A stretch of DNA of 64,000 nt from JBBBNV01 sp037137075 (GTDB lineage Bacteria; Bacillota; Bacilli; Paenibacillales; NBRC-103111), in assembly GCF_037137075.1 (NCBI RefSeq), contig NZ_JBBBNV010000014.1, positions 1 through 64,000 of the forward strand, given 5' to 3'. Positions 32,290 to 40,831 of the stretch are shown here, in pieces (position 1 is the first letter of the stretch; the number at the start of each line of letters is the position of its first letter). Both the position numbers and the translations under genes were made by a program. The notes below the pieces were generated by a model. That model did not search any database. It had not been told where the DNA came from and saw only the letters and a list, made by a program, of their open reading frames with translations.

Positions 32290-34671
32290 TTAGTATCTGT
32301 AGTAATTAGTCAAGGAATTCTCCAGCAGCTCGGAGCGAACTTGCAGGAAGTGATAGAAGGTGGTCGCCGCCTGAGCACGGGTAATCGATTGCTCCGGACC
32401 GAAGTTTCCGTCCGCGTCCACATTCAGCAAGCCCAGTCCGACGGTAATGGCCGCGTCGCCTTTTTGCTTCAGCTTATCCGCATCGTTAAAGCTGATTGCG
32501 AACAATTTATCTACAGATGCCAGCTTATGGTAACCCAGCGCGCGCACCAGCAGCTCCGCCATATCTTCGCGGGTCATCAGAGCTTCCGGATTAAATACCG
32601 CCGAGTTCCGGTCGATCAAATTATTTTGGGCCGCAAACTCAACATAAGAGAAATACGCATTGTCCGTAGCCACGTCTCTAAACGATGATTTAGCCGCCCC
32701 TGCTGCAAACATCGGATAAATCGGCCCGCCGCCGTTTAAGGAAATAACAAGCATCTTGATCATTTCGCCGCGGGTCATTTGCTGCTCCGGATTAACCTTG
32801 CCGTCCTTCACGTCCAGCGCCTTGTAATCAACCATAAGCTGAAGCTCGTTTTGAGCGGCATGGCCGACAATATCCGTAACGACAACTTTCTCAAGCGATA
32901 CTGGCGCACCGGTCTCACGGCTTTGCCATGTTCCATGCTCCGCGTCCAGATAGTAGCCCTCGTTGCTCGTATATTTCGGCACCAGCTGGTAAACCAGCTT
33001 CGCCTTCGGTGTTGCCGTGGCCGCCGGCGCCTCCTCGGTCGGCGCAATTTCTCCGGACGCAACCATCAGCCGGTATTTCTCAATCGGAATACCGCCGTAA
33101 TATTGCTGGCTCTCAAGCACATAACGCTGCTCCACATTGTAGGTGCCAAGCAGCAAATCCAGCGCCTTGCTATCCCCAATAGTTTGCGGCAGGGAAGCAG
33201 GATAGTCATAGTCGGAAATGCTGGACCAGTAGCTTGTCACTTCTCCGGTCTTCCGGTCAACATTGACAGTGACACGGTCGTTTTCCGTTTCCACCCCGTT
33301 CACTTGACGGCTGAATATATACGACCATCCCGAAACATAGGCAAGCTTCTGCTGGCCTAAATCGGTTTGCGGCTGCAGCACCAGCTCATGCGCATAATGA
33401 GGCAGCAGCTGTTTCACAAGAGCAACGGCAGTATTTTTCCCTTCATCATAGCTGACCTTGTACTCGCTGGCCTGCTTCTCGGCGTCTTTGGCCGAATAAT
33501 AAATGTTGTGCTCATTGCGGCTAAAGCTGCGAACCTCGCCGGTGTGACTGTTAACCGCGGCGTACGCGCTGGACGGATTCTCCTCATCCGTGCTGTTCCA
33601 GCTCAAATTCCAGCTTGCATCGACGGTACCGTCAGCAGCTGTGTTCTCATAGTAGGACGCATCCTGCAGCTTGTTCGAAGCCGGGATCGTGAAGTTCTTT
33701 GTAATGAGCTCCAGTGCCTGCTCTTTGGTCAGGTTTTGGTTAGCGGAAGGCTTGGCGGCAAGCGGCTGCGAAGCCAATGGCTCGCCTCCCTGCACAACCG
33801 GAGCGGAGTTCCACGATTTCCCTGTCTTCGCATCCAGCTGAAGCGTGTTCATTTGGTACGAAAGAGCAATTTGCTTCGTTTTGGTATTATAAGGAACCAG
33901 GTATTTCAGCTGCGGCTTCAGCTGATCGCGGAATGCCGCTACAGCCGCTTCCTTGCTGATGGCGCCGTCTGCAGCTTCGAACTCAAGCTTGTCGTCCCAG
34001 CGGAAATTGTAGCCGACGACGTGGCCTTCCCCGTCTACCTGAACCGAGATGGCATTGCTAGTGAATACAGCGCCGTTCACGACACGGTAATAGTTGAAGC
34101 TGTATTGTACGTAGCCGTTTAGCGGCGTTCTAAACGCTTTTTCAAAGGAATCGTCATACTGGATTTGGCCTGCTTCACCTGAATTCAAATCCCCGATGAA
34201 GCTGTCTGCTACGGTTTTGGCTTGAGACAAATCATACTTCGGCGGATAAGACGGCTTCTTGTCCGGATCGTTCTCGCTGAAATAATAACCGGTCAGCCGT
34301 CCATTCTCGGCATCAATGCTCACGGAAATCGTATTGATGGCACGCTCGGTTACCTTTTTCTCAAAATACATGGACCATGCGCCGCGTCCGCCGGACAATT
34401 CGTAATAGGCTTTGTTGTAGCTAATATTGCGCAGCTCGTAGCCGTCCGGGATTTTAACCAGCTGCTTGGCCAGGCTGACCGCCTGATCCTTGGAAATTTT
34501 GGCGTCCGCCGGCGCTTCCGTCTGCCCGACGGCCGAATCCACCGCTATACTGGTTGCGGCTATCGCCCTGGTTGCATCTACCGTCTCCATCGCCCATGCC
34601 GGAGCCGAAGCGGACAGCAGCAGCACCGATGAAATTCCCCCAATTGCTACCTGTTTCAAAAACCTTTTCAC
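32290..34671 (-). CDS. Secreted PepSY/YcdB-repeat protein with three S-layer homology domains
   Basis: 793 residues. Signal peptide MKRFLKQVAIGGISSVLLLS ending ASAPAWA. Then several PepSY-like (YcdB/YcdC) repeats, seen as recurring TVSVDxxxGxVxSY-type blocks: INTISVSIDAENGRLTGYYF, ISVQVDGEGHVVGYNF, AAVNSHTGEVRSF, VNVDRKTGEVTSYWS. The last 180 residues are three SLH modules (MTRGEMIKMLV.., LMTREDMAELLVRALGY, ITRAQAATTFYHFL), which bind the pyruvylated cell wall. Likely a cell-surface protein of unknown function. GTG 34671 has AAGGAGGAACTTACG upstream and begins the signal peptide; an ATG six codons earlier would overlap the ribosome site. Confidence 0.88.
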   Translation of the reverse strand: MKRFLKQVAIGGISSVLLLSASAPAWAMETVDATRAIAATSIAVDSAVGQTEAPADAKISKDQAVSLAKQLVKIPDGYELRNISYNKAYYELSGGRGAWSMYFEKKVTERAINTISVSIDAENGRLTGYYFSENDPDKKPSYPPKYDLSQAKTVADSFIGDLNSGEAGQIQYDDSFEKAFRTPLNGYVQYSFNYYRVVNGAVFTSNAISVQVDGEGHVVGYNFRWDDKLEFEAADGAISKEAAVAAFRDQLKPQLKYLVPYNTKTKQIALSYQMNTLQLDAKTGKSWNSAPVVQGGEPLASQPLAAKPSANQNLTKEQALELITKNFTIPASNKLQDASYYENTAADGTVDASWNLSWNSTDEENPSSAYAAVNSHTGEVRSFSRNEHNIYYSAKDAEKQASEYKVSYDEGKNTAVALVKQLLPHYAHELVLQPQTDLGQQKLAYVSGWSYIFSRQVNGVETENDRVTVNVDRKTGEVTSYWSSISDYDYPASLPQTIGDSKALDLLLGTYNVEQRYVLESQQYYGGIPIEKYRLMVASGEIAPTEEAPAATATPKAKLVYQLVPKYTSNEGYYLDAEHGTWQSRETGAPVSLEKVVVTDIVGHAAQNELQLMVDYKALDVKDGKVNPEQQMTRGEMIKMLVISLNGGGPIYPMFAAGAAKSSFRDVATDNAYFSYVEFAAQNNLIDRNSAVFNPEALMTREDMAELLVRALGYHKLASVDKLFAISFNDADKLKQKGDAAITVGLGLLNVDADGNFGPEQSITRAQAATTFYHFLQVRSELLENSLTNYYRY

Positions 34672-34792
34672 CGTAAGTTCCTCCTTCATTTAGATGGTAC
34701 GACCTTTAGACGGAGCCCTTATGGAAAATGTTGCAGGTTTTAGCAGCAATCTAAATGATTCGAGTGATGATGCCTGTTCGTGGGGGCCGGGC

Positions 34793-34831
34793 ATAAAAAA
34801 AAGCGTACCTCCCATCAGGAAAGCGTACGCT
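34793..34831 (-). terminator. Rho-independent terminator after the glutathione peroxidase gene
   Basis: AGCGTAC (34802-34808) pairs with GTACGCT (34825-34831); on the minus strand the stem is followed by a run of eight Ts. Confidence 0.85.
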
Positions 34832-34917
34832 TCTTCCTTTCATTCCTCCGCAAGCCAAGCGGCCTACAGTAAGCTGAACAACGTCAGCAAGTTTCAGCAA
34901 GGGCCGTAAGCGGCACT

Positions 34918-35400
34918 TTATTTGTTCAGCAGCGCTTGAATATCCGCTTCAAGCGCAGACGGCTCGGTGCGGGCGCCAAACTGCTTCACGACCTGGCCTT
35001 CCCGGTCAACGAGGAACTTCACAAAGTTCCACTCTATATCTCCCGTCCGGTAGGGGGCAGGAACATGCTCCACCAGGTACGTATAAAGCGGATGCGCATT
35101 CTCGCCTTTTACATCGATCTTAGCAAACATGGGGAAAGAAACGCTGTAATTCAGCTCGCAAAACTGCTTAATGTCTTCCTCTGTGCCCGGCTCCTGCGCG
35201 CCGAATTGGTTGCATGGAAAGCCCAGCACTGTTAATCCTTCGCTGCGGTATTTCTGGTACAGCTCCTCCAGCCCCTTATAATGCGGAGTGAGACCGCAAG
35301 CGCTGGCCGTATTCACGATAAGCAGCACCTGTCCCTTGTAATCCGCCAGCGACTTCTCGGCACCGTCAATCGTTGCCGCTTGGAATGAATAAACCGACAT
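34918..35400 (-). CDS. Glutathione peroxidase-like thiol peroxidase (BsaA type)
   Basis: 160 residues, thioredoxin fold. Peroxidatic Cys35 in NTASACGLTPHY (usual form NVASKCG), GFPCNQFGAQEPG with the resolving Cys and Gln, and the Trp in IEWNFVKFLVDREG complete the catalytic site. Reduces hydroperoxides, probably with thioredoxin. Single gene between its own terminator and the AlkC gene, which runs in the same direction 59 bases upstream. Confidence 0.93.
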   Translation of the reverse strand: MSVYSFQAATIDGAEKSLADYKGQVLLIVNTASACGLTPHYKGLEELYQKYRSEGLTVLGFPCNQFGAQEPGTEEDIKQFCELNYSVSFPMFAKIDVKGENAHPLYTYLVEHVPAPYRTGDIEWNFVKFLVDREGQVVKQFGARTEPSALEADIQALLNK

Positions 35401-35459
35401 GTCTATACCTCCTATATGCGTGAGTAACTTGCGCTTTCTCTTCTATTATACCTTGTCCG

Positions 35460-36548
35460 TCACCGTAATGAAAAACGTTCCTCCGCAGCCGGCTGCCCGT
35501 TGACCAATAGCGTAATCCGGTGCGCTCCGGGATAATGCTTCCGAGTCGACAGGTCGGCAAAAGCATGCTTCCGGCTTACATGCAGCGACCTGCCGGGAGC
35601 GCAGATCGTTTCGGAGATACGAAACTGCTTCCTTGACGTCTTGCCGCTTAACCGGGCGAATTCGACCGCGTACTCCAGCCGCAGCTTCAGCGGCTCCTCC
35701 GTACGGTTCGTCAGCTGAAACGAAAAGCCAAGCGTTCCTCCAAGCTCCAGCTCCTTGGCAGAGATGTCCCAATTCCGCACTTCCCAGCCGCCCTCGGCGC
35801 CGAAGCCGAACAGCGTCAGCACCTCCGGGTGCGCCTGCTTCAGAAGGGTGCGGCAGCCATGCTTCAGGAGCTTGTCCGTCAGCGGATGCCGCCCATGCCA
35901 GGCACGGGCCAGCTCCAACACCAGGTCAGGGTGATCTTTGGAAATATCGTTTAAATTGTTGGCCACGCTGCGCCTCACATACTCGGACGGGTCCTCCTTC
36001 AGCCGTTCCAGAACAGGAACAATCGGCTGCGGGTTCCGCTTCAAAGAAGGCAGTCCCATTGCCCAAGGCAGACGCGGCCGGCAGCCCTCGCTGGCCAAAC
36101 GTCGGACATGCTCGCTATCATGCTCCGCCCACCTCGACATCTGCGCCATCATCCGATCCTGATCCTGCACAAAGAAAGGCCGTACCGCGAACTCCGCCGT
36201 GGAGCTGCGGGTAAAGGTCTCTAACGCGGGCAGAGACGCTTCCCAATCCTCCAGCCCGTACAGCTCTACAAACTCGGGAAACACGACATATTCCAGACTC
36301 GTTTCCTTGATCGCGCCGAAGGCCGCCAGCAGAACAGCCAGCGCCTCCCGGTAATCGGGCGGCAAGCAGCCGCGTAAGCAAACCGCGATATGGCGGATGC
36401 GCTCCTTCAGCTCCCGGCCCTCCCACTGCGCATCAAACACAGCACGAACAAACGGCTGCACAGGAAAAGCGGCATATTCCCGCCTGCAGCCATTTGCAAT
36501 AAATTCAACCAGCGCTTCGTTCATCATTTTTTTTAACGGCTCAGCCAA
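35460..36548 (-). CDS. alkC: DNA alkylation repair glycosylase, AlkC-like with Ig-like C-terminus
   Basis: 362 residues. HEAT-like helical repeats (AEPLKKMMNEALVEF; GRELKERIRHIAVCLRGCLPPDYREAL; DPSEYVRRSVANNLNDISKDHPDLVLELARAW) as in AlkC/AlkD. The C-terminal 100 residues (GGTLGFSFQLTNRTEEPLKLRLEYAV...LVNGQPAAEERFSL) form an Ig-like beta domain, which is characteristic of the AlkC branch. Removes 3-methyl-type alkylated purines without base flipping. Start: TTG 36548 is best supported (AGGTG upstream, homologous AEPLK start); ATG 36599 and 36593 are alternatives. Confidence 0.85.
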   Translation of the reverse strand: MAEPLKKMMNEALVEFIANGCRREYAAFPVQPFVRAVFDAQWEGRELKERIRHIAVCLRGCLPPDYREALAVLLAAFGAIKETSLEYVVFPEFVELYGLEDWEASLPALETFTRSSTAEFAVRPFFVQDQDRMMAQMSRWAEHDSEHVRRLASEGCRPRLPWAMGLPSLKRNPQPIVPVLERLKEDPSEYVRRSVANNLNDISKDHPDLVLELARAWHGRHPLTDKLLKHGCRTLLKQAHPEVLTLFGFGAEGGWEVRNWDISAKELELGGTLGFSFQLTNRTEEPLKLRLEYAVEFARLSGKTSRKQFRISETICAPGRSLHVSRKHAFADLSTRKHYPGAHRITLLVNGQPAAEERFSLR

Positions 36549-36618
36549 TCCGGACACCTGCTCTCGTGGACGTCGTTCGCATTTTGTTCGCATGTCCATT
36601 ATACCACGAGACCGGCAA

Positions 36619-37083
36619 TTATACCAAAACAGCGCCCCCCGGCTGCGCAGGCTCCGCCCTGCCTCTTCGCGGGAGAAGGTCCGACGGCTCCCCGGCCATG
36701 ACCGCGCGCAGCCAGGCAAGGTATATATCAAGCTCATGCAGCATCTCATTTATGGCTTCGTCCGGCTCCGTCTTCCCCCCTAATGCGCACTGCTTATCCG
36801 TCCGGTTGACCAGATGCTCCCGCAGCAGCTGCAGCATAAAAGCCCGGAACTGCCGCGTGGTCTCGAAGGCCAGCAGATTCAACTGGCTCATGGCGCTTGC
36901 GCTAAGCCCCCGCTTCGCCTGCTCCAGCAATCCGCCGTACACCATACTGAAATGCCCTGCAGTATCGCGCTCCACACTATCCTGATCCAGCAGGCCAAGG
37001 ATACACCGCGCCTGGCCCTCCGCCATCTCAAGCCATTCCCGCTGACGAATCAGCGCTCCATTCACCGCTTGTTCCCGGTTCAA
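36619..37083 (-). CDS. Hypothetical helical protein, 154 aa
   Basis: Not recognised. Predicted all-alpha: NREQAVNGALIRQREWLEMAEGQARCILGLLDQDSVERDTAGHF, then LLEQAKRGLSASAMSQLNLLAFETTRQFRAFMLQLLREHL. No signal peptide, no metal motif. TTG 37083 chosen because AAAGGAGGAAC is 8 bases upstream. Upstream of alkC in the same direction; possibly co-transcribed. Confidence 0.65.
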   Translation of the reverse strand: MNREQAVNGALIRQREWLEMAEGQARCILGLLDQDSVERDTAGHFSMVYGGLLEQAKRGLSASAMSQLNLLAFETTRQFRAFMLQLLREHLVNRTDKQCALGGKTEPDEAINEMLHELDIYLAWLRAVMAGEPSDLLPRRGRAEPAQPGGAVLV

Positions 37084-37263
37084 ATTTTGTTCCTCCTTTC
37101 GCCCGTATACAGGCACCTCCTACTAAAATATGTGCATCCGCCCATTTTAGTGCTTGTCCTGAATAAAAGGACGTTGTATTTTTAAAAAGAGGTAAATTTT
37201 CACATCCCCATTTTCCGATATATGGAATAAACAGGTTATTGAAGCCGGACAGGAGATGACAGC

Positions 37264-39396
37264 TTGGACGAGTTCTGGATTGGTCCCCCCATTCACAATA
37301 TGGTCTTACAATCCTTATTCGTTTTGTTTAGTGTGGTTCTGTATCAATTCTGGGCCAAAGAGCCGGGGCGGCTTCATTCCTCCGGCGCCAAATTACGGCT
37401 GGCCGCCATTTTCGCGTTCTCCATGACCCTGTGCATGCTGTTCAGCTACCCGTTTGATGACTGGAGCATGAGTCTCCGGCTTGTGCCCTACATCATCGGA
37501 ACGCTGTATGGAGGCTACCTCATCGGAGCCGGGCTCGGACTGCTCTATATCTTGCTTCGCATTACGGTGTCCGGGCTGGACAATATCGAATATTTCCTAT
37601 TGTCGTACCTGCTGGTTACCCCCTTCCTATTCCTCTGCATCAAGAAATTTCAACGTGCCGGTATGAAGGGACGCTTGAAGCTGATTCTGTTGCTGTATTC
37701 CCAAATTACACTGGCCGCCATGGCTGTGTACGGGGCCATTCATTTTATCAACCCGCCGCAATTTAGCCTGGTCTCGCTCCATACCCTGCTCGTAAATGTC
37801 CTTCTATTCACTGCCAAAATGCTCTGTCTGCTGCTCGTGGTTTACCTGCTTGAAGCTCTTCATGAAAAATCGCTGCTGCATGAGAAGCTGGCACGCAAAA
37901 GCAATATTTTCCACTGGATGATTGATAAAATCCCGGGCGGCTTCATCTTGATCGACAAGGATGAAACGATTACCATGAGCAACCCGAACGGGCTTCGGTT
38001 TCTCAAATCCTCCCTGTCTGCAGGCGAAGAAGAGAGCGCAAATCCCGACCACCGTCACGGCGAGCAAGCTCCGCAGCAGCATCCGCTGATGCATGCGCTG
38101 CAAACAGGGAAGGTTACAAGCAAAGGGAAGCTGTTTATGGACGGGAGCGTCTACCAGTGTGACGCGGCACCGATTAAATCGCCGGAGACACGGGAAATCA
38201 TCGGGGCCGTGGCATATGTGCTGGACATGACAGAGGAAGAGCAGAATAACCTCCGTTTGCAGGAAATGACGGGGCAGTATTTGAACGAGTGGAAAAAGCA
38301 GCAGCAGCTCATAGACGCAATGCCCATGTTGTTCGTTGCCTATGACCGTTACGGGAGAGTCACGCAGGTTAACCGGACCTTCAAAAAGTTTTTCAATCTG
38401 GAGGAAGAAGGAGAAATGATCGGCAAGCCCATCAAAGAGATGATGAGCCGGTTTGTTACATCAATCGACAGTGACCTGTTTGAACGAGCCCTGCGGGGAG
38501 AGTCTATCGATAAAGCCGTCATTCAGGCAGGCCCTTACGTGCTGGTCTACAGCACATATCCGATCCGTGACGTGCAGTCCGACCATATTATCGGCGCAGT
38601 TGCCATCGGGCAGGATTTGACGGAGCTTCATCAGCTGCGCCTCGAAATCGTGAATATGGAGCGGCTTAATCTGGTTGGGCAAATGGCGGCAAGCATCACG
38701 CACGAAATCCGTAATCCGATCGCCGTTATCCGCGGCTTCATCCAATTGCTGATGAAACAAAACGACGGGGAGGATCTGACGTATTACCGCATTATATTAG
38801 AGGAGATTGACCGGGCAAACGACATTATCAATGATTTCTTATCGCTGGCCCAGAACCGGATTGTGAAAAAAGAAGAACGGAACCTGAACGACATCATCCG
38901 GCTGTTGATGCCGCTATTGCTGGCAGACGCCAATTTACGGGGGCTTACGGTGGAGCTGAGGCTGGCCGACGAGCTGCCGAACCTGATTGTGAATGAAAAA
39001 GAAATCAAACAGCTCATCCTGAACCTCGCCCGCAACGGAATGGAGGCGATGAAGGATTACGGCGTGCTGACGATCTCCACCCGCTGGGAGGAGAATCAGG
39101 TCATCATGTCCTTTCAAGACACCGGCTGCGGCATTGCCCCAAGCCATCTGGAAAAGCTGTTTGCGCCATTTTTCACAACCAAAAATAAAGGAACGGGACT
39201 CGGTCTCCCTGTCTGCCTCAGTATTGTCGAGCAGCATGACGGCAAAATTACAGTGGAGTCCGAACTAGATCAAGGCACTGTCTTTATTTGCTCCTTCCGC
39301 ATCTCTAGCGCGCAGCTAGACCGCGGTGAGCCGGCAGCAGCCGGTGGAGCCACAAAAAGAAATCCAGATGCTGCTCCGAGCGGAGCCGAACCTTGA
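37264..39396 (+). CDS. Membrane PAS sensor histidine kinase (5TM-type, orphan)
   Basis: 710 residues. Residues 10-200: six or so membrane helices of the 5TMR-LYT type with a conserved GTLYGGYLIGAGLGLLY. Two PAS domains (about 215-320 and 340-460). HisKA with His480 (SITHEIRNPIAVIRGF), ATPase N-box KQLILNLARNGMEAM, G1 DTGCGI (Asp619) and G2 GTGLGL. No response regulator follows, so it is an orphan kinase, of the kind that often feeds the sporulation phosphorelay in this group. TTG start with AGGAGATGACAGC upstream. The last 30 or so codons overlap the convergent gene at 39305 and encode a low-complexity tail. Confidence 0.92.
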   Translation: MDEFWIGPPIHNMVLQSLFVLFSVVLYQFWAKEPGRLHSSGAKLRLAAIFAFSMTLCMLFSYPFDDWSMSLRLVPYIIGTLYGGYLIGAGLGLLYILLRITVSGLDNIEYFLLSYLLVTPFLFLCIKKFQRAGMKGRLKLILLLYSQITLAAMAVYGAIHFINPPQFSLVSLHTLLVNVLLFTAKMLCLLLVVYLLEALHEKSLLHEKLARKSNIFHWMIDKIPGGFILIDKDETITMSNPNGLRFLKSSLSAGEEESANPDHRHGEQAPQQHPLMHALQTGKVTSKGKLFMDGSVYQCDAAPIKSPETREIIGAVAYVLDMTEEEQNNLRLQEMTGQYLNEWKKQQQLIDAMPMLFVAYDRYGRVTQVNRTFKKFFNLEEEGEMIGKPIKEMMSRFVTSIDSDLFERALRGESIDKAVIQAGPYVLVYSTYPIRDVQSDHIIGAVAIGQDLTELHQLRLEIVNMERLNLVGQMAASITHEIRNPIAVIRGFIQLLMKQNDGEDLTYYRIILEEIDRANDIINDFLSLAQNRIVKKEERNLNDIIRLLMPLLLADANLRGLTVELRLADELPNLIVNEKEIKQLILNLARNGMEAMKDYGVLTISTRWEENQVIMSFQDTGCGIAPSHLEKLFAPFFTTKNKGTGLGLPVCLSIVEQHDGKITVESELDQGTVFICSFRISSAQLDRGEPAAAGGATKRNPDAAPSGAEP

Positions 39397-39613
39397 CCTC
39401 ACCTTTCCAGTAAAAAATAAACAAGCTTTCCTTCTTGCCGATGACGAGCTCGATATCCCAGCTCGATTCATTGAGGCAGTACCGATCCTTGTTGCAGAAA
39501 AAAGTCCACCCCTCCGAGGAAGGATATGCGCCGACAACGTGCTGACCCAGCTTGCAAGAAAAGCCTTGGCGCTCCGCATCAGTATTCGTCGGAATCGAAA
39601 GCGGGCTTTGCAT
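39305..39613 (-). CDS. Hypothetical protein, 102 aa, downstream of a c-di-GMP riboswitch
   Basis: Not recognised. AAGGGGGGATTTACA ribosome site before ATG 39613. The sequence is compact: GFSCKLGQHVVGAYPSSEGW, two cysteines nearby (FFCNKDRYCLNE) and a beta-rich C-terminal half (ELVIGKKESLFIFYWKGEVKVRL). No signal peptide or membrane helix. Its 3' end overlaps the convergent histidine-kinase gene by 92 bases. The class-I c-di-GMP aptamer about 150 bases upstream in the same orientation implies regulation by c-di-GMP. Confidence 0.65.
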   Translation of the reverse strand: MQSPLSIPTNTDAERQGFSCKLGQHVVGAYPSSEGWTFFCNKDRYCLNESSWDIELVIGKKESLFIFYWKGEVKVRLRSEQHLDFFLWLHRLLPAHRGLAAR

Positions 39614-39764
39614 TGTAAATCCCCCCTTACCACTGTGAAGCTTTCGGTATGCGCTGCATCGCTTACACCCTACAGGGCCTTGTAATCCTGAACCAGGGAC
39701 CCGGCCCGTTTACTGCTGGTTCCGAATAAGACGGACAGACACAGCGGTGTGACTGCATCTCAGC

Positions 39765-39875
39765 AAAAAAACCTTAACACGTTCGGCAGCTGGCTGGCGT
39801 GGCAGGCGGATTCCGCGGCTGTAGCCCCTGTAGCTTTGCGTCGCCGGCTTTCGCCGGTTTTGCCCTATGCGAGTG
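39765..39875 (-). promoter_or_regulatory. Cyclic di-GMP-I (GEMM) riboswitch
   Basis: On the minus strand, GCATAGGGCAAAACCGGCGAAAGCCGGC (GAAA tetraloop), then GACGCAAAGC and TACAGGGGCTACAG, and the tetraloop-receptor-like 3' part GCCAGCCAGCTGCCG match the class-I consensus (GGGCAAACC...GGACGCAAAGCC). A run of seven Ts (39771-39765) follows the aptamer and could be the termination site. The next gene in this direction is the 102-aa hypothetical. Confidence 0.85.
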
Positions 39876-40098
39876 TAGAAGGTATGTTTGTCGAAGAAAG
39901 TCCTCTACCAATAAGAATAATGGAAAAGAATGTCGCTTTCATATCAAACTTTAGACCTATTTTTAAATGACAAACCAGTGCTTGAACAACCAAGTTGCTG
40001 ATTGCGCCTTTCACCCGCATTCCCCCCTTGTAAAAGGTTGTTTTTGTGCGGACAAATGCCTATAATCAGTAATGATAGCTTGGATGCTGATTGTCAAA

Positions 40099-40118
40099 CA
40101 TCTGACACAAGTCAGATG
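40099..40118 (+). promoter_or_regulatory. Perfect palindrome upstream of the cytochrome c gene
   Basis: CATCTGACACAAGTCAGATG has 8-base arms around ACAA; a TTGTCA at 40091-40096 could be a -35. Located about 50 bases before the ATG. It is not an FNR, Rex or Crp consensus. Confidence 0.5.
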
Positions 40119-40168
40119 CGCCACTTACGAGCTGTAATGTTACAATCACAGGGAAAGGGGGGACAGAA

Positions 40169-40543
40169 ATGCATAAATGGGCGATGTCTTTTTTGGTATC
40201 GATTGCATGTATCGTCGGCCTTGTTTATCTGTTCGTCCAAGTCGAACCGGGCAAGGAAAAAGGCGGAGAGGGCGAGAAGGTCGAGGTAGCGGCACCGGCA
40301 ACCATTGATGCTGCAGCAGCCGAGGCAGCCTTCAAAACCTCCTGCGTAGCCTGCCACGGCGGTAACCTGGAAGGCGGAATGGGCGGTAAAGCCCCGGCAC
40401 TGAAGCAAGTCGGCGGCAAATTGAGCTATGCGCAAATCCACAAGAAGCTGGAGAATGGCGGCGGCGGGATGCCTGGCTTTAAGGGCACCTTGAAGGATGA
40501 TGAGCTGGCCAACCTATCCGGATGGCTCTCAACCTTGAAATAG
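40169..40543 (+). CDS. Membrane-anchored cytochrome c (c550/c551 type)
   Basis: 124 residues. N-terminal signal anchor (MSFLVSIACIVGLVYLFVQV), an acidic/basic linker, then a class I cytochrome c domain with CVACH haem motif and the axial Met in GGGMPGFKGTL. Electron carrier on the outer face of the membrane. Similar to CccA/CccB of Bacillus. AAAGGGGGGAC ribosome site; palindrome upstream suggests regulation by respiration state. Confidence 0.92.
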   Translation: MHKWAMSFLVSIACIVGLVYLFVQVEPGKEKGGEGEKVEVAAPATIDAAAAEAAFKTSCVACHGGNLEGGMGGKAPALKQVGGKLSYAQIHKKLENGGGGMPGFKGTLKDDELANLSGWLSTLK

Positions 40544-40610
40544 CTCCCGTATTCCCCGGATAACGGCTTGGACCCGGTTCAGGCGAAAGGCGCAAGAACG
40601 TTGATACGCT

Positions 40611-40751
40611 GAATAAGAATCCGGCAGCATCAACAAAGCTCTTATTCGGAAATCGTTAAGCGGCTTCCCTATCCTGGCCGGGGACAACATCCGTTGACCC
40701 GCTATATTAGACCGTATGAAAGGATATGTGGCTTTCCAAATCTAATATAGC
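40611..40751. other. Structured intergenic region after the cytochrome c gene
   Basis: GAATAAGA (40612-40619) faces TCTTATTC (about 40641-40649), and GCTATATTAGA (40701-40711) faces TCTAATATAGC (40741-40751) perfectly across 29 bases, with an inner GAAAG/CTTTC pair. Two stem-loops in a row before a strong terminator could be a small RNA or a processed 3' UTR. No gene is present. Confidence 0.45.
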
Positions 40752-40753
40752 CG

Positions 40754-40789
40754 AAAAAACCGCATGCCTGTTCGGGCAATGCGGTTTTT
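40754..40789. terminator. Bidirectional terminator between the cytochrome c gene and tenA
   Basis: AAAAAACCGCAT (40754-40765) pairs with ATGCGGTTTTT (40779-40789); T-runs on both sides. It closes the tenA operon on the minus strand and the cytochrome c transcript on the plus strand. Confidence 0.88.
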
Positions 40790-40831
40790 ACATTTTTCAT
40801 TCGTTGGGCCGAGGGGCTGCGTTGAAGGAAG

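Larger units (their letters stand above)
39614..40168. other. Intergenic stretch holding the riboswitch and the cytochrome c promoter
   Basis: 555 bases without a gene. 39614-39764: leader of the minus-strand hypothetical gene. 39765-39875: c-di-GMP aptamer. 39876-40098: nothing recognised. 40099-40118: palindrome in front of the cytochrome c gene. Confidence 0.6.
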
